From assembly GCA_029168955.1 (NCBI GenBank), contig JAPDOI010001076.1, positions 1 to 64,000 on the forward strand: 64,000 nt of DNA. The letters run 5' to 3'. The notes below the pieces were generated by a model, which searched no databases, was not told where the DNA came from, and was given only the letters and a program-made list of their open reading frames with translations. A program made the translations under genes and the position numbers. Positions 14,671-24,497 of this stretch are shown piece by piece; position 1 is the first letter of the stretch; each line of letters opens with the position of its first letter. The stretch comes from Aplectana chamaeleonis. Lineage: Eukaryota > Nematoda > Chromadorea > Rhabditida > Cosmocercidae.

Positions 14671-16919
14671 GACGTCAGACGTCGTGAAAAGTGCTTCGGG
14701 CTTCTGATGACGTCATCGGGACGTCGTGAAAAGTGCTTCGGGCTTCTGATGACGTCATCGGAACGTCGTGAAAAGTGCTTCGGGCTTCTGATGACGTCAT
14801 CGGGACGTCGTGAAAAGTGCTTCGGGCTTCTGATGACGTCAGACGTCGCGAAAAGTGCTTCGGGCTTCTGATGACGTCATTGGGACGTCATGAAAAGTGC
14901 TTCGGGCTTCTGATGACGTCATCGGGACGTCGTGAAAAGTGCTTCGGGCTTCTGATGACGTCATCGGGACGTCGTGAAAAGTGCATCTGGCTTCTGATGA
15001 CGTCATCGGGACGTCGTGAAAAGTGCTTCGGGCTTCTGATGACGTCATCGGGACGTCGTGAAAAGTGCATCTGGCTTCTGATGACGTCATTGGGACGTTG
15101 TGAAAAGTGCTTCGGGCCTCTGATGACGTCATCGGGACGTCGTGAAAAATGCTTCGGGCTTCTGATGACGTCATCGGGACGTCGTGAAAAGTGCTTCGGG
15201 CTTCTGATGACGTCATTGGGACGTCGTGAAAAGTGCTTCGGGCTTCTGATGACGTCATCGGGACGTCGTGAAAAGTGCATCTGGCTTCTGATGATGTCAT
15301 CGGGACGTCGTGAAATGTGCTTCGGGCTTCTGATGACGTCATAGGGACATCGTGAAAAGTGCTTCGGGCTTCTGATGACGTCAGACGTCGTGAAAAGTGC
15401 TTCGGGCTTCTGATGACGTCATTGGGGCGTCGTGAAAAGTGCTTCGGGCTTCTGATGACGTCATCGGGACGTCGTGAAAAGTGCTTCGGGCTTCTGATGA
15501 CGTCATCGGAACGTCGTGAAAAGTGCTTCGGGCTTCTGATGACGTCATCGGGACGTCGTGAAAAGTGCATCTGGCTTCTGATGACGTCATCGGGACGTCG
15601 TGAAAAGTGCTTCGGGCTTCTGATGACGTCATTGGGACGTCATGAAAAGTGCTTCGGGCTTCTGATGACGTCATCGGGACGTCGTGAAAAGTGCTTCGGG
15701 CTTCTGATGACGTCATCGGGACGTCGTGAAAAGTGCATCTGGCTTCTGATGACGTCATTGGGACGTTGTGAAAAGTGCTTCGGGCCTCTGATGACGTCAT
15801 CGGGACGTCGTGAAAAATGCTTCGGGCTTCTGATGACGTCATCGGGACGTCGTGAAAAGTGTTTCGGGCTTTTGATGACGTCATTGGGACGTCGTGAAAA
15901 GTGCTTCGGGCTTCTGATGACGTCATCGGGACGTCGTGAAAAGTGCATCTGGCTTCTGATGATGTCATCGGGACGTCGTGAAATGTGCTTCGGGCTTCTG
16001 ATGACGTCATCGGGACGTCGTGAAAAGTGCTTCGGGCTTCTGATGACGTCAGACGTCGTGAAAAGTGCTTCGGGCTTCTGATGACGTCATTGGGACGTCG
16101 TGAAAAGTGCATCTGGCTTCTGATGACGTCATCGGGACGTCGTGAAAAGTGCATCTGGCTTCTGATGATGTCATCGGGACGTCGTGAAAAGTGCTTCGGG
16201 CTTCTGATGACGTCATCGGGACGTCGTGAAAAGTGCATCTGGCTTCTGATGACGTCATCGGGACGTCGTGAAAAGTGCATCTGGCTTCTGATGATGTCAT
16301 CGGGACGTCGTGAAATGTGCTTCGGGCTTCTGATGACGTCATCGGGACGTCGTGAAAAGTGCTTCGGGCTTCTGATGACGTCAGACGTCGTGAAAAGTGC
16401 TTCGGGCTTCTGATGACGTCATTGGGACGTCGTGAAAAGTGCTTCGGGCTTCTGATGACGTCATCGGGACGTCGTGAAAAGTGCTTCGGGCTTCTGATGA
16501 CGTCATCGGGACGTCGTGAAAAGTGCATCTGGCTTCTGATGATGTCATCGGGACGTCGTGAAATGTGCTTCGGGCTTCTGATGACGTCATCGGGACGTCG
16601 TGAAAAGTGCTTCGGGCTTCTGATGACGTCAGACGTCGTGAAAAGTGCTTCGGGCTTCTGATGACGTCATCGGGACGTCGTGAAAAGTGCTTCGGGCTTC
16701 TGATGACGTCATCGGAACGTCGTGAAAAGTGCTTCGGGCTTCTGATGACGTCATCGGGACGTCGTGAAAAGTGCTTCGGGCTTCTGATGACGTCAGACGT
16801 CGCGAAAAGTGCTTCGGGCTTCTGATGACGTCATTGGGACGTCATGAAAAGTGCTTCGGGCTTCTGATGACGTCATCGGGACGTCGTGAAAAGTGCTTCG
16901 GGCTTCTGATGACGTCATC
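14671..16919. repeat. Higher-order blocks in satellite 1 (offset about 1954 bp)
   Basis: The block 14671-14965 is repeated at 16625-16919, essentially unchanged by eye. It carries the same rare variants in the same order: the shortened unit GACGTCAGACGTCG, then CGGAACGTC, then a second shortened unit ending in GTCGCG, then GGGACGTCATG. The shortened unit lacks about five bases and occurs about 17 times between 8700 and 17980. A second marker chain (GGGACGTTGTG, then GGGCCTCTGATG, then GTGAAAAATGC) recurs near 13826, 15091, 15748 and 16953. Confidence 0.85.
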
Positions 16920-19366
16920 GGACGTCGTGAAAAGTGCATCTGGTTTGATGACGTCATTGGGACGTTGTGAAAAGTGCTTCGGGCCTCTGATGACGTCATC
17001 GGGACGTCGTGAAAATGCTTCGGCTTGATGACGTCATCGACGTCGTGAAAAGTGTTTCGGGCTTCTGATGACGTCATTGGGACGTCGTGAAAGTGCTTCG
17101 GGCTTCTGATGACGTCATCGGGACGTCGTGAAAAGTGCATCTGGCTTCTGATGATGTCATCGGGACGTCGTGAAATGTGCTTGGCTTCTGATGACGTCAT
17201 CGGGACGTCGTGAAAAGTGCTTGGCTTCTGATGACGTCAGACGTCGTGAAAAGTGCTTCGGGCTTCTGATGACGTCATTGGGACGTCGTGAAAAGTGCAT
17301 CTGGCTTCTGATGACGTCATCGGGACGTCGTGAAAAGTGCATCTGGCTTCTGATGATGTCATCGGGACGTCGTGAAATGTGCTTCGGGCTTCTGATGACG
17401 TCATCGGGACGTCGTGAAAAGTGCTTCGGGCTTCTGATGACGTCAGACGTCGTGAAAAGTGCTTCGGGCTTCTGATGACGTTATCGGGACGTCGTGAAAA
17501 GTGCTTCGGGCTTCTGATGACGTCATTGGGACGTCGTGAAAAGTGCTTCGGGCTTCTGATGACGTCATCGGGAGTCGTGAAAAATGCTTCGGGCTTCTGA
17601 TGACGTCATCGGGACGTCGTGAAAGGTGCTTCGGGCTTCTGATGACGTCATCGGGAGTCGTGAAAAATGCTTCGGGCTTCTGATGACGTCATCGAGACGT
17701 CGTGAAATGTGCTTCGGGCTTCTGTTGACGTCATAGGGACGTCGTGAAAAGTGCTTCGGGCTTCTGATGACGTCATCGGGACGTCGTGAAAAGTGCTTCG
17801 GGCTTCTGATGACGTCATCGGGCCGTCGTGAAAAGTGCTTCGGGCTTCTGATGACGTCATCGGGACGTCGTGAAAAGTGCTTCGGGCTTCTGATGTCGTC
17901 ATCGGGACGTCGTGAAAAGTGCTTGGCTTCTGATGACGTCATCGGGACGTCGTGAAAGTGCTTCGGGCTTCTGCTGACGTCAGACGTCGTGAAAAGTGCT
18001 TCGGGCTTCTGATGACGTCATTGGGACGTCGTGAAAAGTGCTTCGGGCTTCTGATGACGTCATCGGGAGTCGTGAAAAATGCTTCGGGCTTCTGATGACG
18101 TCATCGGGACGTCGTGAAAGGTGCTTCGGGCTTCTGATGACGTTATCGGGACGTCGTGAAAAGTGCTTCGGGCTTCTGATGACGTCATCGGGACGTCGTG
18201 AAAAGTGCATCTGGCTTCTGATGACGTCATCGGGACGTCGTGAAAAGTGCTTCGGGCTTCTGATGACGTCATCGGGACGTCGTGAAAAGTGCTTCGGGCT
18301 TCTGATGACGTCATCGGGATGTCGTGAAAAGTGCATCTGGCTTCTGATGACGTCATCGAGACGTCGTGAAATGTGCTTCGGGCTTCTGTTGACGTCATAG
18401 GGACGTCGTGAAAAGTGCTTCGGGCTTTGATGACGTCATCGGGACGTCGAAAAGTGCTTCGGCTTTGATGACGTCATTGGGACGTCGTGAAAAGTGCTTC
18501 GGGCTTCTGATGACGTCATCGGACGTCGTGAAAAGTGCATCTGGCTTCTGATGACGTCATCGGGACGTCGTGAAAGTGCTTCGGGCTTCTGATGACGTCA
18601 TCGGGACGTCGTGAAAGTGCTTCGGGCTTCTGATGACGTCATCGGGATGTCGTGAAAAGTGCTTCTGGCTTTGATGACGTCATTGGGACGTCGTGAAAAG
18701 TGCTTCGGGCTTCTGAGGACGTCATCGGGACGTCGTGAAAAGTGCTTCGGGCTTCTGATGACGTCATCGGGACGTCGTGAAAAGTGCATCTGGCTTCTGA
18801 TGACGTCATCGAGACGTCGTGAAATGTGCTTCGGGCTTCTGTTGACGTCATAGGGACGTCGTGAAAAGTGCTTCGGGCTTTGATGACGTCATCGGGACGT
18901 CGTGAAAAGTGCTTGGCTTTGATGACGTCATTGGGACGTCGTGAAAAGTGCTTCGGGCTTCTGATGGCGTCATCGGGACGTCGTTAAAAATGCTTCGGGC
19001 TTCTGTTGACGTCATCGGGATGTCGCGAAAAAAGCATCTGGCTTCTGATGACGTCATCGGGACGTCATGAAAAGTGCTTCGGGCTTCTGATGACGTCATC
19101 GGGACGTCGTGAAAAGTGCTTCGGGCTTCTGATGACGTCATCGGGACGTCGTGAAAAGTGCTTCGGGCTTCTGATGACGTCATCGGGACGTCGTGAAAAA
19201 TGCTCCGGGCTCCTGATGACGTCATCGGGACGTCGTGAAAAGTGCATCTGGCTTCTGATGAAGTCATCGGGACGTCGCGAAGAGTGCTTAGGGCTTCTGA
19301 TGACGTCATCGGGACGTCGTCAAAAGTGCATCTGGCTTCTGCTGACGTCATCGGGACGTCGTGGAA

Positions 19367-20411
19367 GCCCGGATAGTGGGCAGGTGTTGAGGACCCGTTG
19401 CTGGTCAACCGAGAATTTTTGCAGACCACCCCGTAGAGTGATTAGAAGCCCAGACTCGATGCTAGCCATCCGAGAAATTATGCAGGATACCCCCAAAGGA
19501 TGAGCAAGAGTCTTGAGCTTTCCGCTAGTCGTCTGAGATAGTGTGCTGGATGCATAGGAATTTGCGGAGGAGTCCGAGAACACCTTGAAAAACTTTTGTA
19601 AAGTGTAAGGATGACAAGCATAGCATGCAAAAAGCTTGAGATGTTATGTAGGTCATGTTGCCAGGCTGCTTTTCAGTTTCGTAACGCGCTGAGACCATTC
19701 ACACAACCCTATTTTGAGTGCTCCCTCATTCTTTTTCACCAGCCTACTGATTTTTTCTGCAATAAATGGTAATTGCTTATCAGCATCCAAATTCAAAAAC
19801 AGATTGTTAGAACTATCTCCATTCACAGCTCAGCAGAGCTTTTTCATGTCAAATTCACGGAATCAAAGCGGCTGTTCTGCGAAGGAATGGGGGAAAATGA
19901 GTAGGGAAAACTGCTTTGTTCCACAGATGTGAAAGCCCAGATTGAATGGAAGGTAGTTTCTGACTGTGCACGTTTTGAGTTAGCTTCAATCGAAAGCGAA
20001 GAACTGAGATTCTGCATCCGGCTGTAGACCAGCAGGCTTTCATGGTTATCGACCGGGCTGGCTACGTCTGAGCGACCAACTATCACCGGGACCAAGGGCC
20101 CCTGTCAGAGTTGGTTGAGAAAATCACCGTAGCCGACTTGTTCGATACGTATGAAAAACATGGAGGTTGCGAATAGCACCCGGTGTAGCCAGCTGTGGCT
20201 GACGCGATCAATATTAATGAATTATGTGGTACGATATCATGGATATCATTCATTTCTTAGCTAATATCATGTGAACATCGGTCCTATCAGCCACATCGGG
20301 TGATTTTTCTGAGATGGTTTTATAACAGTTTGGGTCTTTGGTTCTTGTGACCACAGAAAAAGGACTGATCTAGTGGAGAGATGAAGAGGTCTTTGTTCGA
20401 AATTCTTGCAT
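19367..20411. other. Unique spacer right of satellite 1
   Basis: I see no gene here. Frames are short and none matches a family I know. Positions 20020-20170 resemble the right-end repeat at 63290-63880, sharing GACCGGGCTGGCTACGTC and GTCAGAGTTGGTTGAG. The rest appears to be single-copy in this window. Confidence 0.5.
20020..20170 (+). repeat. Dispersed repeat I, copy 1 (fragment)
   Basis: The words TCGACCGGGCTGGCTACGTC and GTTGAGAAAATCACC match both arms of the foldback at 63290-63880. This copy looks like a rearranged fragment holding pieces of both arms close together. No coding potential is evident. Confidence 0.6.
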
Positions 20412-20953
20412 GGGATATTACTGGGTAATATCAAGAAAAAGTGAACAATTCTGTAAGAAAGGGGTCTCCCAGGCAAAAGTGGTTTGGTTCGCGTTACAAA
20501 TGTTTCAACAAAAAGGGTACAATAGGAAAGTGGACTGAGGAGAGTCTACAAAAAATGAACAATATCCTCTGAAAACTCTTTTCTTTTTCGAAACTTCTAA
20601 ACAGCGGAAAGAAACCGTTGTGGTATTTCACGAAGGAGAATTGAATGGTTTCCTAAAACAATTTGACATCATCTCCTCTTTTAATGATAGCTATTAGGTA
20701 CACATGCATACATCTTTCACCGGCACTCACATAATCAAAGTCCTTTATGGAGCCGAAAGCGCTTGCTCATAGAGAACCGCAACGGTTTGTTTCCGCTGTT
20801 TAGAAGTTTTGACAAAGAAAAGAGTTTTCAGAGGATTTTATTCATTTTTTGTAGACTCTCCTCATTCCACTTTCCTATTGTTCCCTTTTTGTTGAAACAT
20901 TTGTAACGCGAACCAAACCACTTTTGCTTATGAGACCCCTTTTTCACAGAATT
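20412..20953. mobile_element. Foldback element G, copy 1
   Basis: The arms are about 20447-20640 and 20765-20953, in inverted orientation. Shared words include AACAAAAAGGG, AGGAGAGTCTACAAAAA and, on the outside, AATTCTGTGAAAAAGGGGTC. On the left, 20412-20446 adds the short palindrome-like word GATATTACTGGGTAATATC, which also flanks copy 2 on the matching side. So the element is longer than its foldback and is asymmetric. There is no ORF of note, and it is non-autonomous by appearance. Confidence 0.8.
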
Positions 20954-21257
20954 AAAATAGTCTCCGCTTCCATCGGATTTCGCTGGAAAACCACGAAGTA
21001 ATCTCGATTCCAATTGTTGTAGAAGAGGTAATGTTGAGCTAGTACACGTTTGATGATTTACTCCATTTTTCATTTCAAACCGCTCTTGTTCCATCGAAAA
21101 TGTTTACTATTTAATGATAAATAATCATGGCCCCAGACAATTTTACCTCAATATTCGATTTTTCAGCGATACGGACATTATTTTAGATGGGTCAAAAAAA
21201 TAACGACCCCTCCCAAAAATTTCAGGCTTTTCCAAAAAATAACGACCCCCCCTCGGT

Positions 21258-21285
21258 CTCACGGTGGTCCGCGGACCACCGTGAG
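21258..21285. repeat. Perfect 28-bp palindrome
   Basis: The sequence is a perfect dyad centred on GTCCGCGGAC, with 14 bp on each side and no loop. It lies next to two copies of the direct repeat AAAAAATAACGACCCC (about 21190-21250), just before the broken end of MITE A1. It could extrude as a cruciform, though no function is evident. Confidence 0.8.
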
Positions 21286-21295
21286 CTTGACCCTG

Positions 21296-21711
21296 CCAGC
21301 TCGTGCACACGTGCACAGCGCCGCAAAGAAAGATCGCAGCCTCATGCCGAGCAGTCAAAAATCATCGACATTCAGAGGAAGAAATAAATGCAAATTTACC
21401 TAATAAAACAATTGAGCAATGAAAGAAAGCACTCCACTCAATGTTTTTGACTAGATGTGTACATAAATTTGAAGGTTCATTGATTGAAATTTCAATTTCA
21501 AGCCAGCTGATCAACAGGTCATCGCTGCCGATGATGTGGAGTGGGCTCGTCCACCCTCAAAAGACAAGAAAGTTCAGGTTTCAAATTTGGCCCGGAACAG
21601 CGGTTCTTCGCGATTTTTTTACATTGGTCTCACTACTATAAACCCAGAAAAGGGTTCAAAGATGAAAAGAAGGCAAACATATTTGATCGCGACCACTGGC
21701 TTTAAGGAAGA
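21296..21711 (+). mobile_element. TTAA-type MITE, family A copy 1 (5'-truncated)
   Basis: This is the right-hand part of family A. It shares GTGCACACGTGCACAG, the ATGCAAATTTACCTAATAAA block and the right end ATCGCGACCACTGGCTTTAA with copies A2-A4. The left end that the other copies begin with (AGGCAGTGGTCACGATG) is missing. It abuts the Penelope-like fragment directly, so the insertion may mark that fragment's left edge. Confidence 0.8.
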
Positions 21712-21728
21712 CGGGACTGGAAAACTCC

Positions 21729-22275
21729 GTGATTCTTGTCGATATCCCTCCTAACAACCTCAAAAAGCGTCTCGTTCGGAACCGCATCTATGACCGCATA
21801 TCCTCTTTCCGAGTGTGATTTATTTCCGTTCATCGCGTGCGTCTGCGCGCGTACGCTGCGTCTCCTTCTCCCCACTCTTTCTCGCTGCCTCTACCCTCGC
21901 TCTGCACAAGCGCGCGAGGGAACACAGTAAATCTGACTCGGAACCAGAGAATATGTTCCACGCCAAATTGTGTGATTTGCCCGGCTTTCAAGGACGGGGA
22001 TTGCCCCACGTGCGGTGTGGTCTATATGATTTCCTGTGAGCTGTGCAGCAAAAAATACATCGGGGAAACGTCGCGTCCACTCCATGTCAGGATCAAAGAA
22101 CATTTGGACGGCAAAGAAAGACAGCGGGAAACAACAGTGCTTTGGGGCGCATCGGGTCATGGCCCACTTTGGTGAGAGCTTTGTTTTGCTTACTAGCGAG
22201 TTTCTGGCTGGGTGGGGTTCATCTGCCTTCCTCCCTCACACCTACGCGGGGAAATTTGTGCTCTCGGATCGGTAA
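21729..22275 (+). pseudogene. Penelope-like element GIY-YIG endonuclease fragment
   Basis: The product would be the C-terminal endonuclease of a Penelope-like retroelement, which nicks DNA for target-primed integration. From 21729 one frame reads VILVDIPPNNLKKRLVRNR and then IYDR, the linker typical of these elements. It resumes after a 149-bp insertion as CSTPNCVICP, a cysteine-rich knuckle, followed by VVYMISC (GIY) and KKYIGETSRPL (YIG) with RIKEHLDGK. A frameshift near 22138 moves the continuation GAHRVMAHFGE into another frame. The reverse transcriptase part is absent. GIY-YIG calls are otherwise found in UvrC and Slx1, but the LVRNR linker and the YIGETSRPL context fit Penelope best. 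The copy is clearly dead. Confidence 0.85.
21802..21950 (+). mobile_element. 149-bp MITE inserted in the Penelope-like fragment
   Basis: The element is flanked by ATAT at 21798-21801 and 21951-21954. Removing it and one ATAT rejoins the endonuclease frame as YDRIC plus STPNC, so this is a clean insertion with a 4-bp duplication. Its ends are imperfect inverted repeats built on TTTCCGAGTGTGATTTA and AAATCTGACTCGGAA. A second copy lies in reverse orientation at 51154-51305. There is no ORF. Confidence 0.85.
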
Positions 22276-23756
22276 GTTCAAGGCGACAATTGATCGAGTA
22301 AGCACAAATCTTATTCAATCCTTTCAGGCTCTGAGGAAGGTTTGTCCGGCACGTCGGCCATAGAGAGTACTACCAACCTTGTGCGGAGTTCAACAAGAAA
22401 GTAATACTGACTTCTAATCATGCCAAGGTTTATGGAGAGTTGCACCTGAAGATTTTCAGAGGTTTACAATGGGCAAAAGCAAACATCCACGTACACAGGA
22501 GTACACCTAAGTTCTCGATCACATTTGAAGTCGTGGAAAGAACCTTAACAGGATTTCAGGTAGCAGAAGATCTTTTCATGAAAGACCCATACGTTAATTC
22601 CCATGCGCGACAGCGACCGATTACCGCACGGTTTTCACGTTTCGGGCCCAACATACTTCTTCGAGCCAACGACAGCGAAAGGTGCAGCGAAGTGTTTCTA
22701 CGATAGCATATGTGTACTGTGTGGGCCTGGTCCAGACACAATTTGTACCAGTTGACCGCACCTGTCGCGGTCGCAAACTTTGGTATAACAATGGCCTTCC
22801 ACTAACAAGTTCTTCCTAAAGATGAGGGGCTAGAGGGCACGCCGGAGTGCAGGAATTAGAGACCAAGATTCAAACCCAAACCCTTGCTCCTCCGTCGCTG
22901 CTTTGTAGTCTTTGTAGTCCACTTCGTTATCCACTCGGCAACGGCTGCTCGTTGCATAGTTCTATCCTCTGTAAAAATCTTAATTCTCACGACTCATGGC
23001 GCGAGCGTCGCGCGCGAAGCTACTCCCTCTTTCTGTAATGAGCTCTTTCACCGTCTCTAACCTCCGCTCCGCACCAGCACGCTTAGGAACCATGAGAATT
23101 TCGCCGTTTTTTAGCCTGTACTTTGATGGAGTGACGAGAGGAGTGCAACTCTCGAAAACGGTTTAAATCTCACTAATGAGCCATAATCAAGTCGTCAAAT
23201 TTTGTGAAGGTTATTTTAATCGTGACTGAAAGCGGTTTGAGCAGTTATATTCACTTCATCTGCTTTGGTTACCAGGTTGCAGCTAGTTTAAATCTATTTT
23301 CAGCCTTTTCTAACCAGCAGAATGGTCCGTTGGGGTAACCTAACATACATTTTTGAAAGTTTGCTTTTTCTTTCACAATTGGACGTTTTCCGAAATATGG
23401 CGGGTCTCTCAATACTCAATCTAGTAAGTGCGAATCATCGTTAACGAAGCCTCCTCCGCCCGAATAGCATGAAACGGCTCAATTTCGACCTTGAGAGTGA
23501 TAGAGCTCACAGCTCTGTCAAAACGCGATTTCTCCGCTCCAAACCTATCATTTGGAATGCAACAAGCATTCACGAAAACTCGAAATTGGGTCGTGGGGTA
23601 CCAGCATGAAAGGGTGGAGTGCCAGCACTGACAAGACGTCTCAACTTGTTTTTTTTTCAAATTTTCGCTACACTAATGTTCGCACCTAGGCTTTCTTTTA
23701 AAAAATCAGGAATCTTCTCTGGTGCGACCCCGCCTTTGAGCAGGATTAAGAAAGCA
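22276..23756. other. No gene recognised; tRNA-like relic inside
   Basis: Only short ORFs are present, and none looks like a known family. The one feature I can name is the Pol III promoter-like stretch at 22859-22949 on the minus strand, listed separately. Confidence 0.5.
22859..22949 (-). ncRNA. tRNA-like Pol III promoter relic (SINE head or tRNA pseudogene)
   Basis: On the minus strand the A-box-like word TTGCCGAGTGG (22931-22941) is followed 65 bp later by the B-box-like word GGTTTGAATC (22867-22876). The stretch after the A box (ATAACGAAGTGGACTACAAAG) resembles a serine or leucine tRNA. The T-stem pairs poorly, no acceptor stem closes, and a 9-bp direct repeat GACTACAAA interrupts the anticodon arm. 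A functional tRNA is therefore unlikely; a decayed tRNA or tRNA-derived SINE head is the better reading. Confidence 0.35.
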
Positions 23757-24404
23757 TTCTATCAAAAAGGGGTCTTCCAAGCAAAAGAGGTTTGGTTGGC
23801 GTCAGAAACGTTCCAACAAAAAGGGAACAATAGGTAAGTTGAATGAGGAGAGTCTACAAAAAGTGAACAATAGTTTCTGAGACTGATTTTCCTGGCCGAT
23901 GCTTCTTAATAGCAAAAACAAACCGTTGCGGTGTTTTACACGGAAGCACTCTGTGGTTCCAAAACTCGTCTTGACTACACGAAAACCGTTAAAAAGTATG
24001 TGCATGTAAACCTAATACTTACCATCAGAATAGAAGATGATGCCAAAAACACAGACGGACGGTTAGCTCCAGCTGCTACGAGAAGCGAAACCAAAGTGCA
24101 ACATCTAATGAGAATATTTTTTAAAATAATCTCGTCAACGAATAGAAGTCCATTCTTGGAAACCATTGAACTCTTCCTTGTGAAGTACCACAACGGTTTG
24201 TTTCTGCTGTTAAGAAGTATCGGGCAGGAAAATCAGTCTCAGAAACTATTGTTCACTTTTTGTAGACTCTCCTCATTCAACTTACCTATTGTTCCCTTTT
24301 TGTTGGAACGTTTCTGACGCCAACCAAACCTCTTTGCTTGGAAGACCCCTTTTTGATAGAATTGTTCACTTTTTATTGATATTACGAAGTAATATCCCTG
24401 AAAA
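23757..24404. mobile_element. Foldback element G, copy 2
   Basis: The arms are about 23757-23945 and 24165-24362. Outer ends read TTCTATCAAAAAGG on each strand. Arm words such as GGAGAGTCTACAAAAAGTGA and ACCAAACC match copy 1. The asymmetric extra with GATATTACGAAGTAATATC is on the right here (24363-24404), so this copy is inverted relative to copy 1. The central part differs from that of copy 1. Confidence 0.85.
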
Positions 24405-24497
24405 ATCTTCAATAATTTTCGAATAGCATGGATTGCTATAATAATCAGTGAGCAACAAACTTGTTGCGCACGCTAAAAATGAAGCGCTACTCACTTT

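Larger units (their letters stand above)
1..19366. repeat. Satellite array 1, 42-bp unit with CRE-type dyad
   Basis: This is a continuous tandem array of about 460 units, cut by the left window edge. The unit starts with the 12-bp perfect dyad GATGACGTCATC, which contains the CREB/ATF-type site TGACGTCA. Then come GGGACGTCGTG, a short A run with AAAAGTGC, and TTCGGGCTTCT, for 42 bp in total. A common variant of the same length has CATCTGGCTTCT in place of CTTCGGGCTTCT. Because 42 is divisible by 3 and several frames lack stops, long 14-residue-periodic ORFs appear on both strands; I treat these as by-products. The last clear unit ends at about 19366 in GACGTCGTGG, followed by unique sequence. 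Unit length, core and variants are read directly. Any binding by a bZIP protein is inference. Confidence 0.98.

Noticed and set aside
1..19366. CRISPR array
   Set aside because: There are no distinct spacers between constant repeats; the whole 42 bp is repeated, and the context is eukaryotic.
20828..21094. 88-aa minus-strand ORF
   Set aside because: It lies largely in one arm of foldback G and is not kept in the other copy.
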